Shown one piece after another: positions 1 to 10,935 of a DNA stretch of 64,000 nucleotides. The notes beneath the pieces are model-generated. The model saw nothing but the letters and a program-made list of their open reading frames with translations. It made no database searches and was not told the DNA's origin. The stretch is from Novosphingobium piscinae. Its GTDB lineage: Bacteria > Pseudomonadota > Alphaproteobacteria > Sphingomonadales > Sphingomonadaceae. Where the stretch lies: assembly GCF_014230355.1 (NCBI RefSeq), contig NZ_JACLAX010000004.1, forward strand, positions 62,001-126,000. The letters run 5' to 3'. Made by a program: the position numbers and the translations under genes. Within the stretch, counting starts at the first letter, position 1, and each line of letters opens with the position of its first letter.

Positions 1-129
1 ACCGACGGGGCGATCATCGCCAACAACACCGACGAGGGGCCGCAACCCGGCACCACGGGACCGATGCTGACCTGGGCCGTGAACCCGCGCAATCCGGCGC
101 CGACCGCACTGGTACGGCTGGGCAACTGA
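1..129 (+). CDS. 3' end of an unidentified protein (partial)
   Basis: The window opens inside a plus-strand reading frame. Frame 1 is open from the first base for 42 codons to TGA at 127-129, and the peptide ends in ALVRLGN. The visible part is polar and rich in Thr, Pro and Asn, with no recognisable motif, membrane segment or domain signature. It is followed by a GC hairpin (151-167) and then converges on hupB, which fits a gene end. I do not recognise the family. The N-terminal part lies upstream of the window, and only that sequence would identify it. Confidence 0.5.
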   Translation, partial: TDGAIIANNTDEGPQPGTTGPMLTWAVNPRNPAPTALVRLGN

Positions 130-150
130 GGCCGGGCCAAAGGTCCGGAA

Positions 151-167
151 CCGGGGCACGGCCCCGG
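151..167 (+). terminator. GC hairpin after the partial gene
   Basis: CCGGGGC and GCCCCGG form a perfect 7-bp stem with a 3-nt ACG loop, 21 nt past the stop codon of the partial gene. There is no T tract, so intrinsic termination is uncertain. It may act as an mRNA 3'-end stabiliser or a factor-assisted terminator. Confidence 0.35.
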
Positions 168-197
168 CGCAGTCCTACCGCGCGGCCCGCAGACAGC

Positions 198-229
198 AAA
201 AAGCGCCGCTCCTTCGCGGGGCGGCGCTT
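198..229 (-). terminator. Rho-independent terminator of hupB
   Basis: AAGCGCCGC (201-209) pairs with GCGGCGCTT (221-229), a 9-bp stem. Read on the minus strand it is followed by a run of five T, the normal arrangement for an intrinsic terminator. It sits about 45 nt beyond the hupB stop codon. Confidence 0.85.
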
Positions 230-272
230 CTGCATGGAAATGGGCCGCAGCGGGCCCGTCAGGACGGCAGCC

Positions 273-545
273 TTAGTTGACCGCGTCCTTCAGCCCCTTG
301 CCGGCCTTGAACTTCGGCTGGCTCGAGGCGTTGATCTTCATCGGCTCACCGGTGCGCGGGTTGCGGCCGGTGGAGGCCTTGCGCTTGGCCACCGAGAAGG
401 TGCCGAAGCCGACCAGACGCACTTCCTCGCCCTTCTTCAGGGCGCCGCTGATGGCATCGAACACGCCTTCCACTGCCTTGGTGGCATCGGCGCGGGTCAG
501 GCCGCTGGATTCGGCCACCGCGCCGATCAGTTCGTTCTTGTTCAT
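273..545 (-). CDS. hupB: DNA-binding protein HU
   Basis: A 90-residue HU/IHF-family histone-like protein that bends and compacts nucleoid DNA. It starts MNKNELIGAVAE, and the conserved core GFGTFSV is followed by the DNA-binding arm with the RNPRTGEP motif, all at family-typical spacing and length. HU rather than IHF is favoured by the arm sequence and by its position downstream of lon, an arrangement known from lon-hupB regions of other proteobacteria. The gene has its own promoter-like sequence (608-636) and its own terminator, so it is probably transcribed independently of lon, 301 nt upstream. A separate IHF-alpha-like gene lies at 50745-51041. Confidence 0.96.
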   Translation of the reverse strand: MNKNELIGAVAESSGLTRADATKAVEGVFDAISGALKKGEEVRLVGFGTFSVAKRKASTGRNPRTGEPMKINASSQPKFKAGKGLKDAVN

Positions 546-607
546 TCGGGAACCCCCTACCTCGTGTGAAACCGCTGTGATCTTGGGAATCGCGTCGGTT
601 GGCGCGG

Positions 608-636
608 AATTGAACGCCTTTTGACGAAGCTGTCAA
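608..636 (-). promoter_or_regulatory. Candidate sigma70-type promoter of hupB
   Basis: On the minus strand TTGACA (631-636, a perfect -35 consensus) is followed after 17 nt by TCAATT (608-613, four of six -10 matches), about 60 nt before the hupB start. The -35 lies within an imperfect palindrome around TTTGACAGCTTCGTCAAAA, which may also be a protein-binding site. No transcript evidence is available. Confidence 0.55.
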
Positions 637-746
637 AGCCAAACCCCCGCGATTCTCCGGCGATTCGCCCGATTTTCGCCCGATTTGGCGGCGTCACACG
701 CTTGCAGCTGTGGAAACCGCGCCGATTGCTGCGTCGCAACACGCAA

Positions 747-788
747 AGGCCCCGAATTCCGGGCGTTTCACGCCTCGAATCGGGGCCT
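747..788 (-). terminator. Candidate terminator of lon
   Basis: AGGCCCCGA (747-755) pairs with TCGGGGCCT (780-788), a 9-bp stem. It encloses a second small hairpin GGCGT-GAA-ACGCC, and on the minus strand it is followed by TTTG. It lies about 60 nt past the lon stop. The short T run makes termination efficiency uncertain. Confidence 0.55.
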
Positions 789-846
789 GGCGAGCTCGCC
801 CGGGACGGCGCCCCGCCAAGCGGAGCGCTATCCGACAGGCGGAGCT

Positions 847-3246
<2,400 letters not shown>

Positions 3247-3441
3247 ATCCGTCCAATCTGGGCGCTCACCCCCGGCGGTGCAAGTCGGGTGCGGGCACAG
3301 GTCCCGGCGCTCCTTGCGCCGCCATGGCGGCGGCGGGGTTCTCCGAGATATGGGGACGGGGCCGGCACGGTGCAATGCCGCCGATGGCCTCCGCCCGCGC
3401 GTGGTTGTGGATTGCCGCGGCCGGAGGGTGGCCGGGCGGGC

Positions 3442-3780
3442 TCAGAGCCCGGGGAAGTTGAACCCCGGCGGCAGGCCGAGGCCCTGCTGCATCTTGGCCA
3501 TTTCCTCCCCCGACACCTGATCGGCCTTGGCCCGGGCATCGTTGAAGGCGGCGGCGACCAGATCCTCGAGGATGCCCTTTTCGGCGGGCTGGAGCAGACT
3601 GTCATCCAGGCTGACGCCGACCACGCGGCCCTTGGCCGAGCAGCGGATCCGGACCAGCCCCCCGCCGGCCACGCCCTCGACCTCGATCTGGTCGAGGCGG
3701 GTCTGGGCCTCGTTCATCTGCTTCTGGATGGTCTCGGCGGCCTTCTGCGCGGCCTGGATCATCTCTTCCATCGACTTCAT
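3442..3780 (-). CDS. YbaB/EbfC family nucleoid-associated protein
   Basis: A 112-residue member of the YbaB/EbfC family, small dimeric DNA-binding proteins thought to act on the nucleoid. The N-terminal amphipathic helix is rich in Gln/Glu/Lys (MKSMEEMIQAAQKAAETIQK). The central VEGVAGGGLVRIRCSAKGRV and the C-terminal AAFNDARAKADQVSGEEM are family hallmarks. The start overlaps the dnaX stop as ATGA (3777-3780), so it is translationally coupled to dnaX. The dnaX-ybaB order is conserved widely in bacteria. recR, the frequent third member, is not present here. Confidence 0.93.
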   Translation of the reverse strand: MKSMEEMIQAAQKAAETIQKQMNEAQTRLDQIEVEGVAGGGLVRIRCSAKGRVVGVSLDDSLLQPAEKGILEDLVAAAFNDARAKADQVSGEEMAKMQQGLGLPPGFNFPGL

Positions 3781-5627
3781 GCTCTACGGCTCCAGTTGCG
3801 TTCGACCCGCGGCGACGAGCCGCCGGGGTGGGAATCCTCCTCGACGATGCGGGCCTGGGGGAAGGCCGCGAAGGCGGCCTCGACCAGTGGCGCCCGGCGC
3901 AGCTGCGCATCGGCGTCGCGCGCGGCGGCCTCGCGCTGCTCCTCCAGGCTGGGGCGACCCTCCCCCTCACCCGGCTCCACCTGCCACGCGATGCCGGTGG
4001 CGGCTTCCAACGCCTTGCGGATCTCGGCCGCCCCCAGCGGGGCCAGACCGGGCGCGAAGCAGTAGCGCAGCAGCCCGGAGCGCAGCTCGATCACGCGCAG
4101 ACCAAGCCGCAAGGCGGCCCCGACCATCGGCGATTGCTGCTCGACCTGGTGAACCAGCGCGTCCCAATCGAGCGTGGTGGCCGCCATTGCGGTTCCGGTC
4201 GGGCCGCTCTGTCCGCCACCCGCCGGGGCCTCGCCCGGGAAGGCGACGCCAGGTTGTGCGGCGAGTTGCTCGAGACGGCGGGCCAACTGGCCGGGATCGG
4301 GCAGATCGGCGGCATGCAGCACGCGCAGCAGCGCCATTTGTGCCGCAGCCAGCGGATCGGGTGCGGTGCGCACCTCGTCGTGCCCCTTGAGCAGCAGCTG
4401 CCACAGCCGGTGCAGCTGCCCGGGCGACAGCTGATCGGCCCAGGTCTCGATCGCGGCGCGCTCCTCGGCCGAGATCGCCTCGGCCCCGGTGCGACCGACC
4501 TGGGTCACGGTGATACGGTGGACCAGCTCGAGCTGCGAGCGCAGCAGCGCCAGCGGCTCGACCCCGAGCGCGAACTGCGCCGCGACCAGCTCAAGCAGGC
4601 CCGGCCCGTCGCCGGCGAGCATCGCGGCAAGCAGGCGGCGCTGTACGGTCTTGTCGGCCAGGCCGAGCATGTCCTGGACCTGCGCCGGGGTGACCCGCCC
4701 TTCCCCGCCAAGGTCGGCATGGGCGATCGCCTGGTCGAGGATCGACAGCCCGTCACGGACCGATCCCTCGGCCGCCTCGGCGATCATCGACAGGGCCTCG
4801 GCCTCGGCCGGGACACCCTCCTCGGCGCAGACGCGGGCGAAGTGATCGGCCAGCAGGCCGGCGGGAATGCGCCGCAGGTCGAAGCGCTGGCAGCGCGACA
4901 GCACCGTGACCGGCAGCTTGTCGACCTCGGTGGTGGCGAACAGGAACTTCACATGGGCCGGCGGCTCTTCCAGCGTCTTGAGCAGCGCGTTGAACGCGTT
5001 GCGGCTGAGCATGTGGACTTCGTCGATGATATAGATCTTGTAGCGCGCCGAGACCGCCGCATAGCGCACCGCCTCGATGATCTCGCGCACGTCGTCGACG
5101 CCAGTGTGGCTGGCGGCGTCCATCTCGATCACGTCGATATGGCGCCCCTCGGCGATCGCCACGCAGGGCTCGCACTGGCCGCAGGGATCGATCGTCGGCC
5201 CGCCCTTGCCGTCCGGGCCGACGCAGTTGAGCGCCTTGGCGATCAGCCGTGCGGTGCTGGTCTTGCCCACCCCGCGCACGCCGGTCATCAGGAAGGCATG
5301 GGCCAGCCGGTCGCGGCGGATCGCATTGGCAAGCGTCTGGACCATCGCGTCCTGCCCGATCAGCGCCGAGAAGGTCTGCGGGCGGTACTTGCGGGCCAGC
5401 ACGCGGTAGGGCTGGGTTGGGGCAACGGGAGGTGCAGAGGCCGGTTCGGCCGCAGCGACCGCAGCGGCGGGCGCCGGGGCCGGAGCGGAAGCCGGCGCCT
5501 GGCCCGAAGGCGGGAGCGGATCGCCGAACAGCGCCGACTGGCCCGCCGCCTCGAGCTCGGCCGCGGATGGCGCGGCGTCGGTCTCGTCGGCCGGGTCGGG
5601 TCCGAACATGTCAGCAGAGTCGTCCAT
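3777..5627 (-). CDS. dnaX: DNA polymerase III subunits gamma/tau
   Basis: A 616-residue clamp-loader ATPase subunit of the replicative DNA polymerase III. An Ala/Pro-rich N-terminal extension of about 80 residues precedes the AAA+ core, a common feature in alphaproteobacteria. The core has YRVLARKYRPQTF, Walker A GVRGVGKTS, zinc-binding cysteines (ending CGQCEPC), the DEVHML Walker B and the LSRCQRFDLRR motif. Domain III and a tau-type C-terminal region follow. ATG at 5627 (MDDSADMFG) was preferred over upstream in-frame starts because the additional residues have no homologous character. It is divergent from the DUF4188 gene (85-nt gap). I did not find an obvious slippery heptamer for gamma production. 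Confidence 0.95.
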   Translation of the reverse strand: MDDSADMFGPDPADETDAAPSAAELEAAGQSALFGDPLPPSGQAPASAPAPAPAAAVAAAEPASAPPVAPTQPYRVLARKYRPQTFSALIGQDAMVQTLANAIRRDRLAHAFLMTGVRGVGKTSTARLIAKALNCVGPDGKGGPTIDPCGQCEPCVAIAEGRHIDVIEMDAASHTGVDDVREIIEAVRYAAVSARYKIYIIDEVHMLSRNAFNALLKTLEEPPAHVKFLFATTEVDKLPVTVLSRCQRFDLRRIPAGLLADHFARVCAEEGVPAEAEALSMIAEAAEGSVRDGLSILDQAIAHADLGGEGRVTPAQVQDMLGLADKTVQRRLLAAMLAGDGPGLLELVAAQFALGVEPLALLRSQLELVHRITVTQVGRTGAEAISAEERAAIETWADQLSPGQLHRLWQLLLKGHDEVRTAPDPLAAAQMALLRVLHAADLPDPGQLARRLEQLAAQPGVAFPGEAPAGGGQSGPTGTAMAATTLDWDALVHQVEQQSPMVGAALRLGLRVIELRSGLLRYCFAPGLAPLGAAEIRKALEAATGIAWQVEPGEGEGRPSLEEQREAAARDADAQLRRAPLVEAAFAAFPQARIVEEDSHPGGSSPRVERNWSRRA

Positions 5628-5712
5628 CGCGCGCCTAGGTAAGCGCTGGCGCCGCGCTTGTCGAATGGGGAGACGGCTTGACCGGTAGGTTTCGCCATGA
5701 AACCTTGATCGC

Positions 5713-6213
5713 ATGAGCCCACCGATCCGCCCCGGCCGCTTCACCGCCGCCCATGAGGGGCCGCTCGTCGTCTTCGTCATCGGCATGCGCATCAACCGGT
5801 TCCGCGCGGTCGGCAAATGGCTGCCGGTGGCGCGGGCCATGCCGGCCATGCTGCGCGAGCTGTTGGCCGACCCGGGCAGCGGCTTTCTGGGCGGGCAGAC
5901 CATGCTGGCCAGCCCGCGCACCATCGTGATGATCCAGTACTGGCGCGATTTCGACAGCCTCGAAGGCTATGCCCGCGCCCGCGACCGGCGGCACTGGCCG
6001 GCCTGGACGGCGTTCAACCAGGCGGTCGGCGGCGATGGCACCGTCGGGATCTTCCACGAAACCTACGTGGTGGAGCGCGGCGCCAGCGAGACGATCTATG
6101 GCAACATGCCGCCGTTCGGGCTGGGGCGCATCGCCGGACTGGTTCCAGCCACCGGCTCGCGCGAGGCGGCGCGGCAGCGCTTGCGCGGCGATCATGACCT
6201 GACGGGGGATTAA
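5713..6213 (+). CDS. DUF4188 domain-containing protein
   Basis: A 166-residue protein of the DUF4188 family, dimeric alpha-beta barrel-like proteins sometimes annotated as monooxygenase-like or related to phenylacetaldoxime dehydratase. Recognisable segments are VVFVIGMRINRFRAVGKWLP near residues 19-38, GFLGGQTMLASPRTIVMIQYW in the middle and the HWPAWTAFN and IFHETYVV segments. No signal peptide or membrane segment is seen. It is divergent from dnaX and its stop codon abuts the 3' end of the convergent SRP RNA. The substrate is unknown. Confidence 0.8.
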   Translation: MSPPIRPGRFTAAHEGPLVVFVIGMRINRFRAVGKWLPVARAMPAMLRELLADPGSGFLGGQTMLASPRTIVMIQYWRDFDSLEGYARARDRRHWPAWTAFNQAVGGDGTVGIFHETYVVERGASETIYGNMPPFGLGRIAGLVPATGSREAARQRLRGDHDLTGD

Positions 6214-6302
6214 AGGAGCCGGCCGACCCGCCGCAACCCGTTGTGGCTGCTTCCTTCCGGACCTGACCAGGTTGGCGGACGCAAGCGTCCGACCGACTCC
6301 CG
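6214..6302 (-). ncRNA. ffs: Signal recognition particle RNA (4.5S type)
   Basis: The minus strand carries the SRP RNA domain IV core, including GGTCAGGTCCGGAAGGAAGC, the most conserved part of bacterial 4.5S RNA that binds Ffh. Flanking sequences pair: GGAGTCGGTC (6291-6300 on the minus strand) with GGCCGGCTCC (6215-6224), a 10-bp closing helix, giving an RNA of about 90 nt without an Alu domain. The exact ends are inferred from that helix. It targets nascent membrane proteins together with Ffh and FtsY. Confidence 0.93.
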
Positions 6303-6355
6303 GCGGCGCATATGGCGGCCGGGCAGAGCTTTGTCCAGCCCCGCCGCCCGCCGCG

Positions 6356-6634
6356 TCAGCGGAAGTTGTCGGCGTAGGCCTGCAGCTTGAGCCGCTTCGG
6401 CGGGGTCGCCTGGACCCGCGCGGCGATGCCATAGCGCTCGGCGTAGGCGATGGCCTCGGCCTGGCTGGCGAAGCGCAGGACCACCTGCTGCCGGGTATCG
6501 CCCGAGCCGGCCCAGCCCATCAGCGGATCGGGCTTCTTGGCCTCGGCCGGCACGAACTCGAGCAGCCACGAATCAGTCAGGGCCTTGCCCGACTGCATGG
6601 CATTCTTGGGGCGCTGATAGATGCGAGCGGTCAT
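6356..6634 (-). CDS. NADH dehydrogenase NDUFS4-like subunit (complex I accessory)
   Basis: A 92-residue protein of the ETC complex I NDUFS4/NUYM family, a supernumerary subunit found in alphaproteobacterial and mitochondrial complex I. The start MTARIYQRPKNAMQSGKA, the middle LEFVPAEAKKPDPLMGWAGSGDT and the segment FASQAEAIAYAERYGI are typical. ATG at 6634 gives the family-typical short N terminus, and the Arg-rich codons upstream look non-coding. It follows hrpB on the same strand (172 nt) and precedes the SRP RNA. The nuo operon is not in this window. Confidence 0.92.
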   Translation of the reverse strand: MTARIYQRPKNAMQSGKALTDSWLLEFVPAEAKKPDPLMGWAGSGDTRQQVVLRFASQAEAIAYAERYGIAARVQATPPKRLKLQAYADNFR

Positions 6635-6806
6635 GGCCCGCGCTTTCGGGCGAATCGAGGGCGGAATCAAGAGGACAAATGCGCGCAGGCGAGCACGGAA
6701 AGGTCTGGTTCGCGCCGCGCCACGGAGAGGCTTGCGGGCAAGGCCAGGCCGCAGGCGCAAACCGGCATTGCGCTGCGCCGGACCACCCTGCGCGAACCAG
6801 GCCCGT

Positions 6807-9293
6807 TTATGACCTCCCCTTGTCGCGGGCGAAGGCGTTCTTGGTCTTGAGGCTGGGGTCTTCCTCCCACGGCGCCTCGGGCCAGCGGTGCTTGGGATAG
6901 CGGCCCTTCATGTCCTTCACCACGTCCTTCCACGAGCCGCGCCAGAACCCCGGCAGATCACGCGTGGTCTGCAGCGGCTTGCCGCCGGGATCGGTCAGCT
7001 TGAGCAGCAGCGGCCGGGCCGGCTGGCCGAAGCCGGGATGGCGGTCGAGCCCGAACAGCGCCTGGACCCGCACCTCGACCGCGGGACCGCCGGGATCAGC
7101 ATAGTCGATCGCGTGCGCGGTCCCCGCCGGACTGCGGAACTGGGCCGGGGCGACCTGGTCGAGCGCCTGGCGCTCGGCATAGTCAAGCCGCGCCAGGAGC
7201 GCCTCGTGCAGGCGGCCGGGATCGAGATCGTCAAGCCGGCGGCCAAGCAAGGGCACCAGCCAGTCCTCCACCGCACCGCGCAGCGCCGCATCGGACAGGA
7301 CCTCCAGCCCGGCGAAACCGGCGCGGGTGAGCAGGGCCGCGCTGGCCGCCGACAGCGGCAGCAGCCCCAGCCCCTCCTCCGCCACCCGCGCCGCGAGGAA
7401 CCGGGCGACCGCGCCCGGTTCGGGCCGGGGATCGGGCACGCGCATCAAGGTGATCGCCCCCAGCCGCTGTTCGAGCAGAGCCTCGACCCGGCGCTCCTCC
7501 GCGATCCAGCGCAGCGTGGTGCGCCGCTCGATCCGGTTGCCCAGCCAGCGCTGGACCTCGGTCTCGGTCAGCGCGATCGCGGCGGTGATGCGCGCGCCTT
7601 TCGCCTCGCCCTGGGCCTCGCCCACCGCCAGCCACTCGGCGCGGATGAGCGGCGAGGCCGGATCGAGCCGCAGGCCCCGTCCCCCGGCGGTGAGCCACTG
7701 CTCGCCGGCAGGGTCACGGCGGCGGGCGAGCAGGTCGGGAAAGCCCGCGGCCAGCAGCACGCCGAGGGGAGGCGCGCCGTTGGGCTGGCGTTGTGCCGGG
7801 ACCTCGACAGGCTCAGGCTGAGCCTGTCGAACCCCACGCGCCGCCCTGGCCCAACGCTCGGCCAGCTTGCGCGAGGCCTGGGCGCGGGCAGAGCGATCCC
7901 GCGCCAGGCTGTCGAACCGCGCATGGAGATCATCGCTCCGCCCACCCAGCCCACGCTCTTGCAGCAACAGGGCCAGCACGGCGGCATCATCCTCCGAACC
8001 CGAAGCCACGGCATCGAGCACCATGTGCGCCAGCCGCGGCTCCAGCGGCAGGGTGGCCATCGCCTGTCCGTGCGGGCTGATCCGCCCCGCCGCATCGAGC
8101 GCGCCGAGCTGGGTGAGCAGGTCCCGCGCCGCGCCCATGGCCGGCGCCGGCGGCGGGTCCAGCCAGGGCAGCGCGGCTGGATCGGCCGCGCCCCACTGCG
8201 CCAGGGTCAGCGCCAGCGGGGCGAGATCGGAGACCAGCATCTCCGGCGGATCGAAGGGCGGGCGCCCGGCATGGGCCGCCTCTTCCCACAACCGATAGGC
8301 CACACCCGGACCCTGCCGCGCCGCACGCCCGGCCCGCTGCGCGGCGGCGGCCTGGCTGGCGGTGTGGGTGACCAGCCGGGTCACCCCGGCAGCCTTGTCG
8401 AACTCGGCCCGGCGCGACAGGCCCGCATCGACCACCACCGACACGCCCTCCAGCGTCAGCGAGGTCTCGGCGATCGCGGTGGCCAGCACGATCCGCCGCC
8501 GCCCTTGCGGATCGCGGCGGATCGCGGCGCGCTGGGCGGCCGGCTCGCACTGGCCGTGCAGCGGCAGGACCAGCGCTGCCGGCAGGCGCTCGGCCAGCCG
8601 CTCGCGGGTCCGCTCGATCTCGCCCACCCCGGGAAGGAAGGCGAGGATGTCCCCGCTCTCCTCGCGCCAGGCGGTCAGGATCGCCGCGGCCATCGCCTCG
8701 TCCAGCCGCAGCTCGGTCCGGGCGCCCAGCCAGCGCAGCGCCAGCGGCCAGGCCTTGCCCGCGCTCTCGATCACCGGCGTCCCCGCGCCGAGCAGCGCGG
8801 CGAAGCGCGCGCCGTCGAGCGTGGCCGACATCACCAGCACGCGCAGGTCCTCGCGCAGGACCGCCGCGCTCTCCAGCACCAGCGCCAGCCCGAGATCGCT
8901 GTCGAGATGCCGCTCGTGCGCCTCGTCGAACAGGACGGCCGAAACCCCGGCCAGCTCGGGATCGCGCTGGATCGTGCTGACAAAGATCGCTTCCGTCATC
9001 ACCAGCACCCGCGTGCGGGCCGAGCGTTTGCTGTCGAGCCGGGTCAGGTAGCCGATGGTCTCCCCGGCCGGTTCACCCAGCAGCTCGGCCATCCGCTCGG
9101 CCGCGGCGCGCGCCGCGACCCGGCGGGGGGAGAGCACGATGACGCTGCCGGTGCACCACGGCTGGCCCAGCAGGGCCGGTGCGACCGCCGTGGTCTTGCC
9201 GGCTCCCGGCGGCGCGATCAGCACGGCCTTCGGCCCGGCCCGCAGCGCCGCGAGCAGATCAGGCAGGACGGCATGGATCGGCAGGTCGCTCAC
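6807..9293 (-). CDS. hrpB: ATP-dependent helicase HrpB
   Basis: An 828-residue DEAH-box (SF2) helicase of the HrpB family, whose physiological role is poorly defined. Walker A is APPGAGKTT near residue 30, the DEAH box is DEAHERH, the SAT motif is VMSATLDG, and the C-terminal HrpB-specific domain ends with the proline/aspartate-rich MKGRYPKHRWPEAPWEEDP. Start: the conserved N terminus begins at a GTG (9291-9293, then SDLPIHAVLPDLL). No ATG lies near, and the upstream codons are Arg/Pro-rich. A 13-bp perfect inverted repeat (7804-7830) lies inside the coding sequence and adds a short VRQAQPEPVEVPAQ linker without breaking the frame. Confidence 0.92.
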   Translation of the reverse strand: MSDLPIHAVLPDLLAALRAGPKAVLIAPPGAGKTTAVAPALLGQPWCTGSVIVLSPRRVAARAAAERMAELLGEPAGETIGYLTRLDSKRSARTRVLVMTEAIFVSTIQRDPELAGVSAVLFDEAHERHLDSDLGLALVLESAAVLREDLRVLVMSATLDGARFAALLGAGTPVIESAGKAWPLALRWLGARTELRLDEAMAAAILTAWREESGDILAFLPGVGEIERTRERLAERLPAALVLPLHGQCEPAAQRAAIRRDPQGRRRIVLATAIAETSLTLEGVSVVVDAGLSRRAEFDKAAGVTRLVTHTASQAAAAQRAGRAARQGPGVAYRLWEEAAHAGRPPFDPPEMLVSDLAPLALTLAQWGAADPAALPWLDPPPAPAMGAARDLLTQLGALDAAGRISPHGQAMATLPLEPRLAHMVLDAVASGSEDDAAVLALLLQERGLGGRSDDLHARFDSLARDRSARAQASRKLAERWARAARGVRQAQPEPVEVPAQRQPNGAPPLGVLLAAGFPDLLARRRDPAGEQWLTAGGRGLRLDPASPLIRAEWLAVGEAQGEAKGARITAAIALTETEVQRWLGNRIERRTTLRWIAEERRVEALLEQRLGAITLMRVPDPRPEPGAVARFLAARVAEEGLGLLPLSAASAALLTRAGFAGLEVLSDAALRGAVEDWLVPLLGRRLDDLDPGRLHEALLARLDYAERQALDQVAPAQFRSPAGTAHAIDYADPGGPAVEVRVQALFGLDRHPGFGQPARPLLLKLTDPGGKPLQTTRDLPGFWRGSWKDVVKDMKGRYPKHRWPEAPWEEDPSLKTKNAFARDKGRS
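7804..7830. repeat. Short palindromic repeat inserted within hrpB
   Basis: TCGACAGGCTCAG (7804-7816) and CTGAGCCTGTCGA (7818-7830) form a perfect 13-bp inverted repeat with a single-base centre. Its arms match those of the element at 60976-61055 (TCGACAGGCTCAG), so it belongs to the same dispersed family. It is read in frame through hrpB. Confidence 0.85.
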
Positions 9294-9462
9294 GCCGGGC
9301 GCCTTACTGCGGATTGGCCAGCGAGGCGAGAGGCGCCGCGGCCGGGACCGGGCCCGGCAGACTGTGGGCGGCGCCCGCAGAGCCGGCAGCCGCCAAGGGG
9401 CATGCGACAACGCCGCCAACCTTTCGGCCGACGGCGTTGCTCACAAGGACGGGATGAGGGCC

Positions 9463-9864
9463 TTAGGCGTAGCGGACCGACGTGACCACGTTCGCCCGCT
9501 TGCGCATCGCCATGCCGACCGCGGCAAAGCCCAGCAGCATCATGGCCCAGGTCGAGGGCTCGGGAACCGCACCGGTGTTCCCGCCGCTTCCGGCCGTGGT
9601 CGAACCGAACGTGAGATCGTCGAAGACCTGCTGGTTGACCGTTCCGCCGAACACGACCAACTTGGCAACACCGCTGAAACCGAGCGAGAAGTCCTGGAAG
9701 GTGCAGTACTGCGCGCCGAAGCCGTCGGGGTTCGAAGACCCGCTTGTGGCCTTGCCCAGCACCAGGCTGGCGAGAAGCGAACCGCTCCCGTTCAAGCCGT
9801 CAAGGATGCTGACCGTTGTCCCGCTGGTGAACGGCCGTGGACGTAAGGTCCCCGGGGCACCCGT
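9463..9864 (-). pseudogene. 5'-truncated PEP-CTERM protein remnant
   Basis: The minus-strand frame ends with a textbook PEP-CTERM sorting tail: VPEPSTWAMM, a hydrophobic stretch and a basic end (MRKRANVV). The central FSGVAKLVVFGGTVNQQVFDD is typical of the PEPxxWA group. Such proteins are normally secreted and exported to an exosortase, but this frame has no signal peptide and no ATG. Upstream it stays open only to the TGA (9865-9867) of the acyltransferase, in the same frame. The only alternative start is a TTG at 9795 without a Shine-Dalgarno sequence. I infer that the 5' half of the gene was lost by deletion or recombination. A short intracellular product from TTG cannot be excluded. Confidence 0.7.
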
Positions 9865-10935
9865 TCACGCAAACGCCCGCCGCCCAAGATCGATGGCGGG
9901 TTTCTCGACCAGCCGCCACGCGGCGACCACCACGATGGGAAACAGCCACAAGGGCGGCAACGCGGAAAAATAGAACCGCGGCATGCCGAGGAACAGCTCC
10001 TGCCACAGGTAGATCGTGTAGGAGCACCGGCCAATCGCCTGGACCGGCGCGGTCGCCAGCAGCCAGCGGGCTGGACGCAGGTTGCCCGACCCGAACACCA
10101 CCAGCGCCAGCAAGGGCGGCGCCAGCGCGGTCTGCAGCAGCGGCGGGGCCTGCCAGATCAGCAGCGCGAAACCCGCAAGGATGGCCAGCCACAGCGGCCC
10201 CCGCACCCGGCGCACCACCACGGCCTGGAGCGCCGGCACCGCCGCCAGCAGCGCGCCACTGGCGATGAACAGAAACGAGACCGCATTGCTGGCGCTCTTG
10301 CCGGTGCCCATGATGCCGATCGCCAGCAGCCCCGCCATCAGCGCGGGCAGCAGCACCGGCAGCACCGCGCCGAGCCGCCGCCCGCCGCAGAGCACCAGCA
10401 GCAGCGGGAAAGCCAGATAGAACTGCTCCTCCACCGCCAGCGTCCAGCTGTGCCCGACGAACCAGCCGCATTCGTAGAGCGGGGTGTTGCACAGGAACAG
10501 GCCCGCCGCGGCCAGCTCCAGCTTGGGGACATAGAGGTAGACCCCATGCGACAGCACGGCGATGGTCAAGAGGTAGAGCCCGAACTGGGGCAGGATCCGC
10601 GTCGCCCGGCGCAGGTAGAATCGCCCGAGGCGAAGCCGGCCGGTCGCCGCCAGCTCGCGCAGCAGCAGCCGGGTGATGACGTAGCCGCTGATCAGGAAGA
10701 ACATCCTGACCCCGACCTGGCCCAGCGCGGCGCACAGCTCCTTGAGCCCCGGCGCCTGTGCCCATGGCGAAGCGCCGAAGCGGAACAGCGCGGCATGGGC
10801 CACCACCACCCCCAGCACGGCCACCGCGCGCAGCCCGTCGAGCACGGCATCGCGCCCGCCGCCGGAGCGCACATCGAACGGTGCGGGACCGGCGTGGTCT
10901 CCGCGCTCCCCGGTCTGGCGAGTGATCCCTGCCAT
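9865..10935 (-). CDS. Acyltransferase family 3 membrane protein (OafA-like)
   Basis: A 356-residue integral membrane acyltransferase of the acyltransferase_3/OafA family, which O-acylates sugars of lipopolysaccharide or other envelope glycans. Features are the N-terminal DGLRAVAVLGVVVAHA with the catalytic-type His, the YVITRLLLREL segment, the SWTLAVEEQFYL motif and about ten hydrophobic segments. The ATG at 10935 is preceded by GGAGGAAGG at good spacing, better supported than an ATG 17 codons upstream. The end ...VEKPAIDLGRRAFA is followed, in frame after TGA, by the PEP-CTERM remnant. No glycan gene cluster is adjacent, so the acceptor is unknown. Confidence 0.87.
   Translation of the reverse strand: MAGITRQTGERGDHAGPAPFDVRSGGGRDAVLDGLRAVAVLGVVVAHAALFRFGASPWAQAPGLKELCAALGQVGVRMFFLISGYVITRLLLRELAATGRLRLGRFYLRRATRILPQFGLYLLTIAVLSHGVYLYVPKLELAAAGLFLCNTPLYECGWFVGHSWTLAVEEQFYLAFPLLLVLCGGRRLGAVLPVLLPALMAGLLAIGIMGTGKSASNAVSFLFIASGALLAAVPALQAVVVRRVRGPLWLAILAGFALLIWQAPPLLQTALAPPLLALVVFGSGNLRPARWLLATAPVQAIGRCSYTIYLWQELFLGMPRFYFSALPPLWLFPIVVVAAWRLVEKPAIDLGRRAFA

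Noticed and set aside
6888..9485. Long plus-strand frame opposite hrpB
   Set aside because: Antisense shadow of a clear helicase gene, with Arg/Pro/Gln-rich low-complexity translation.
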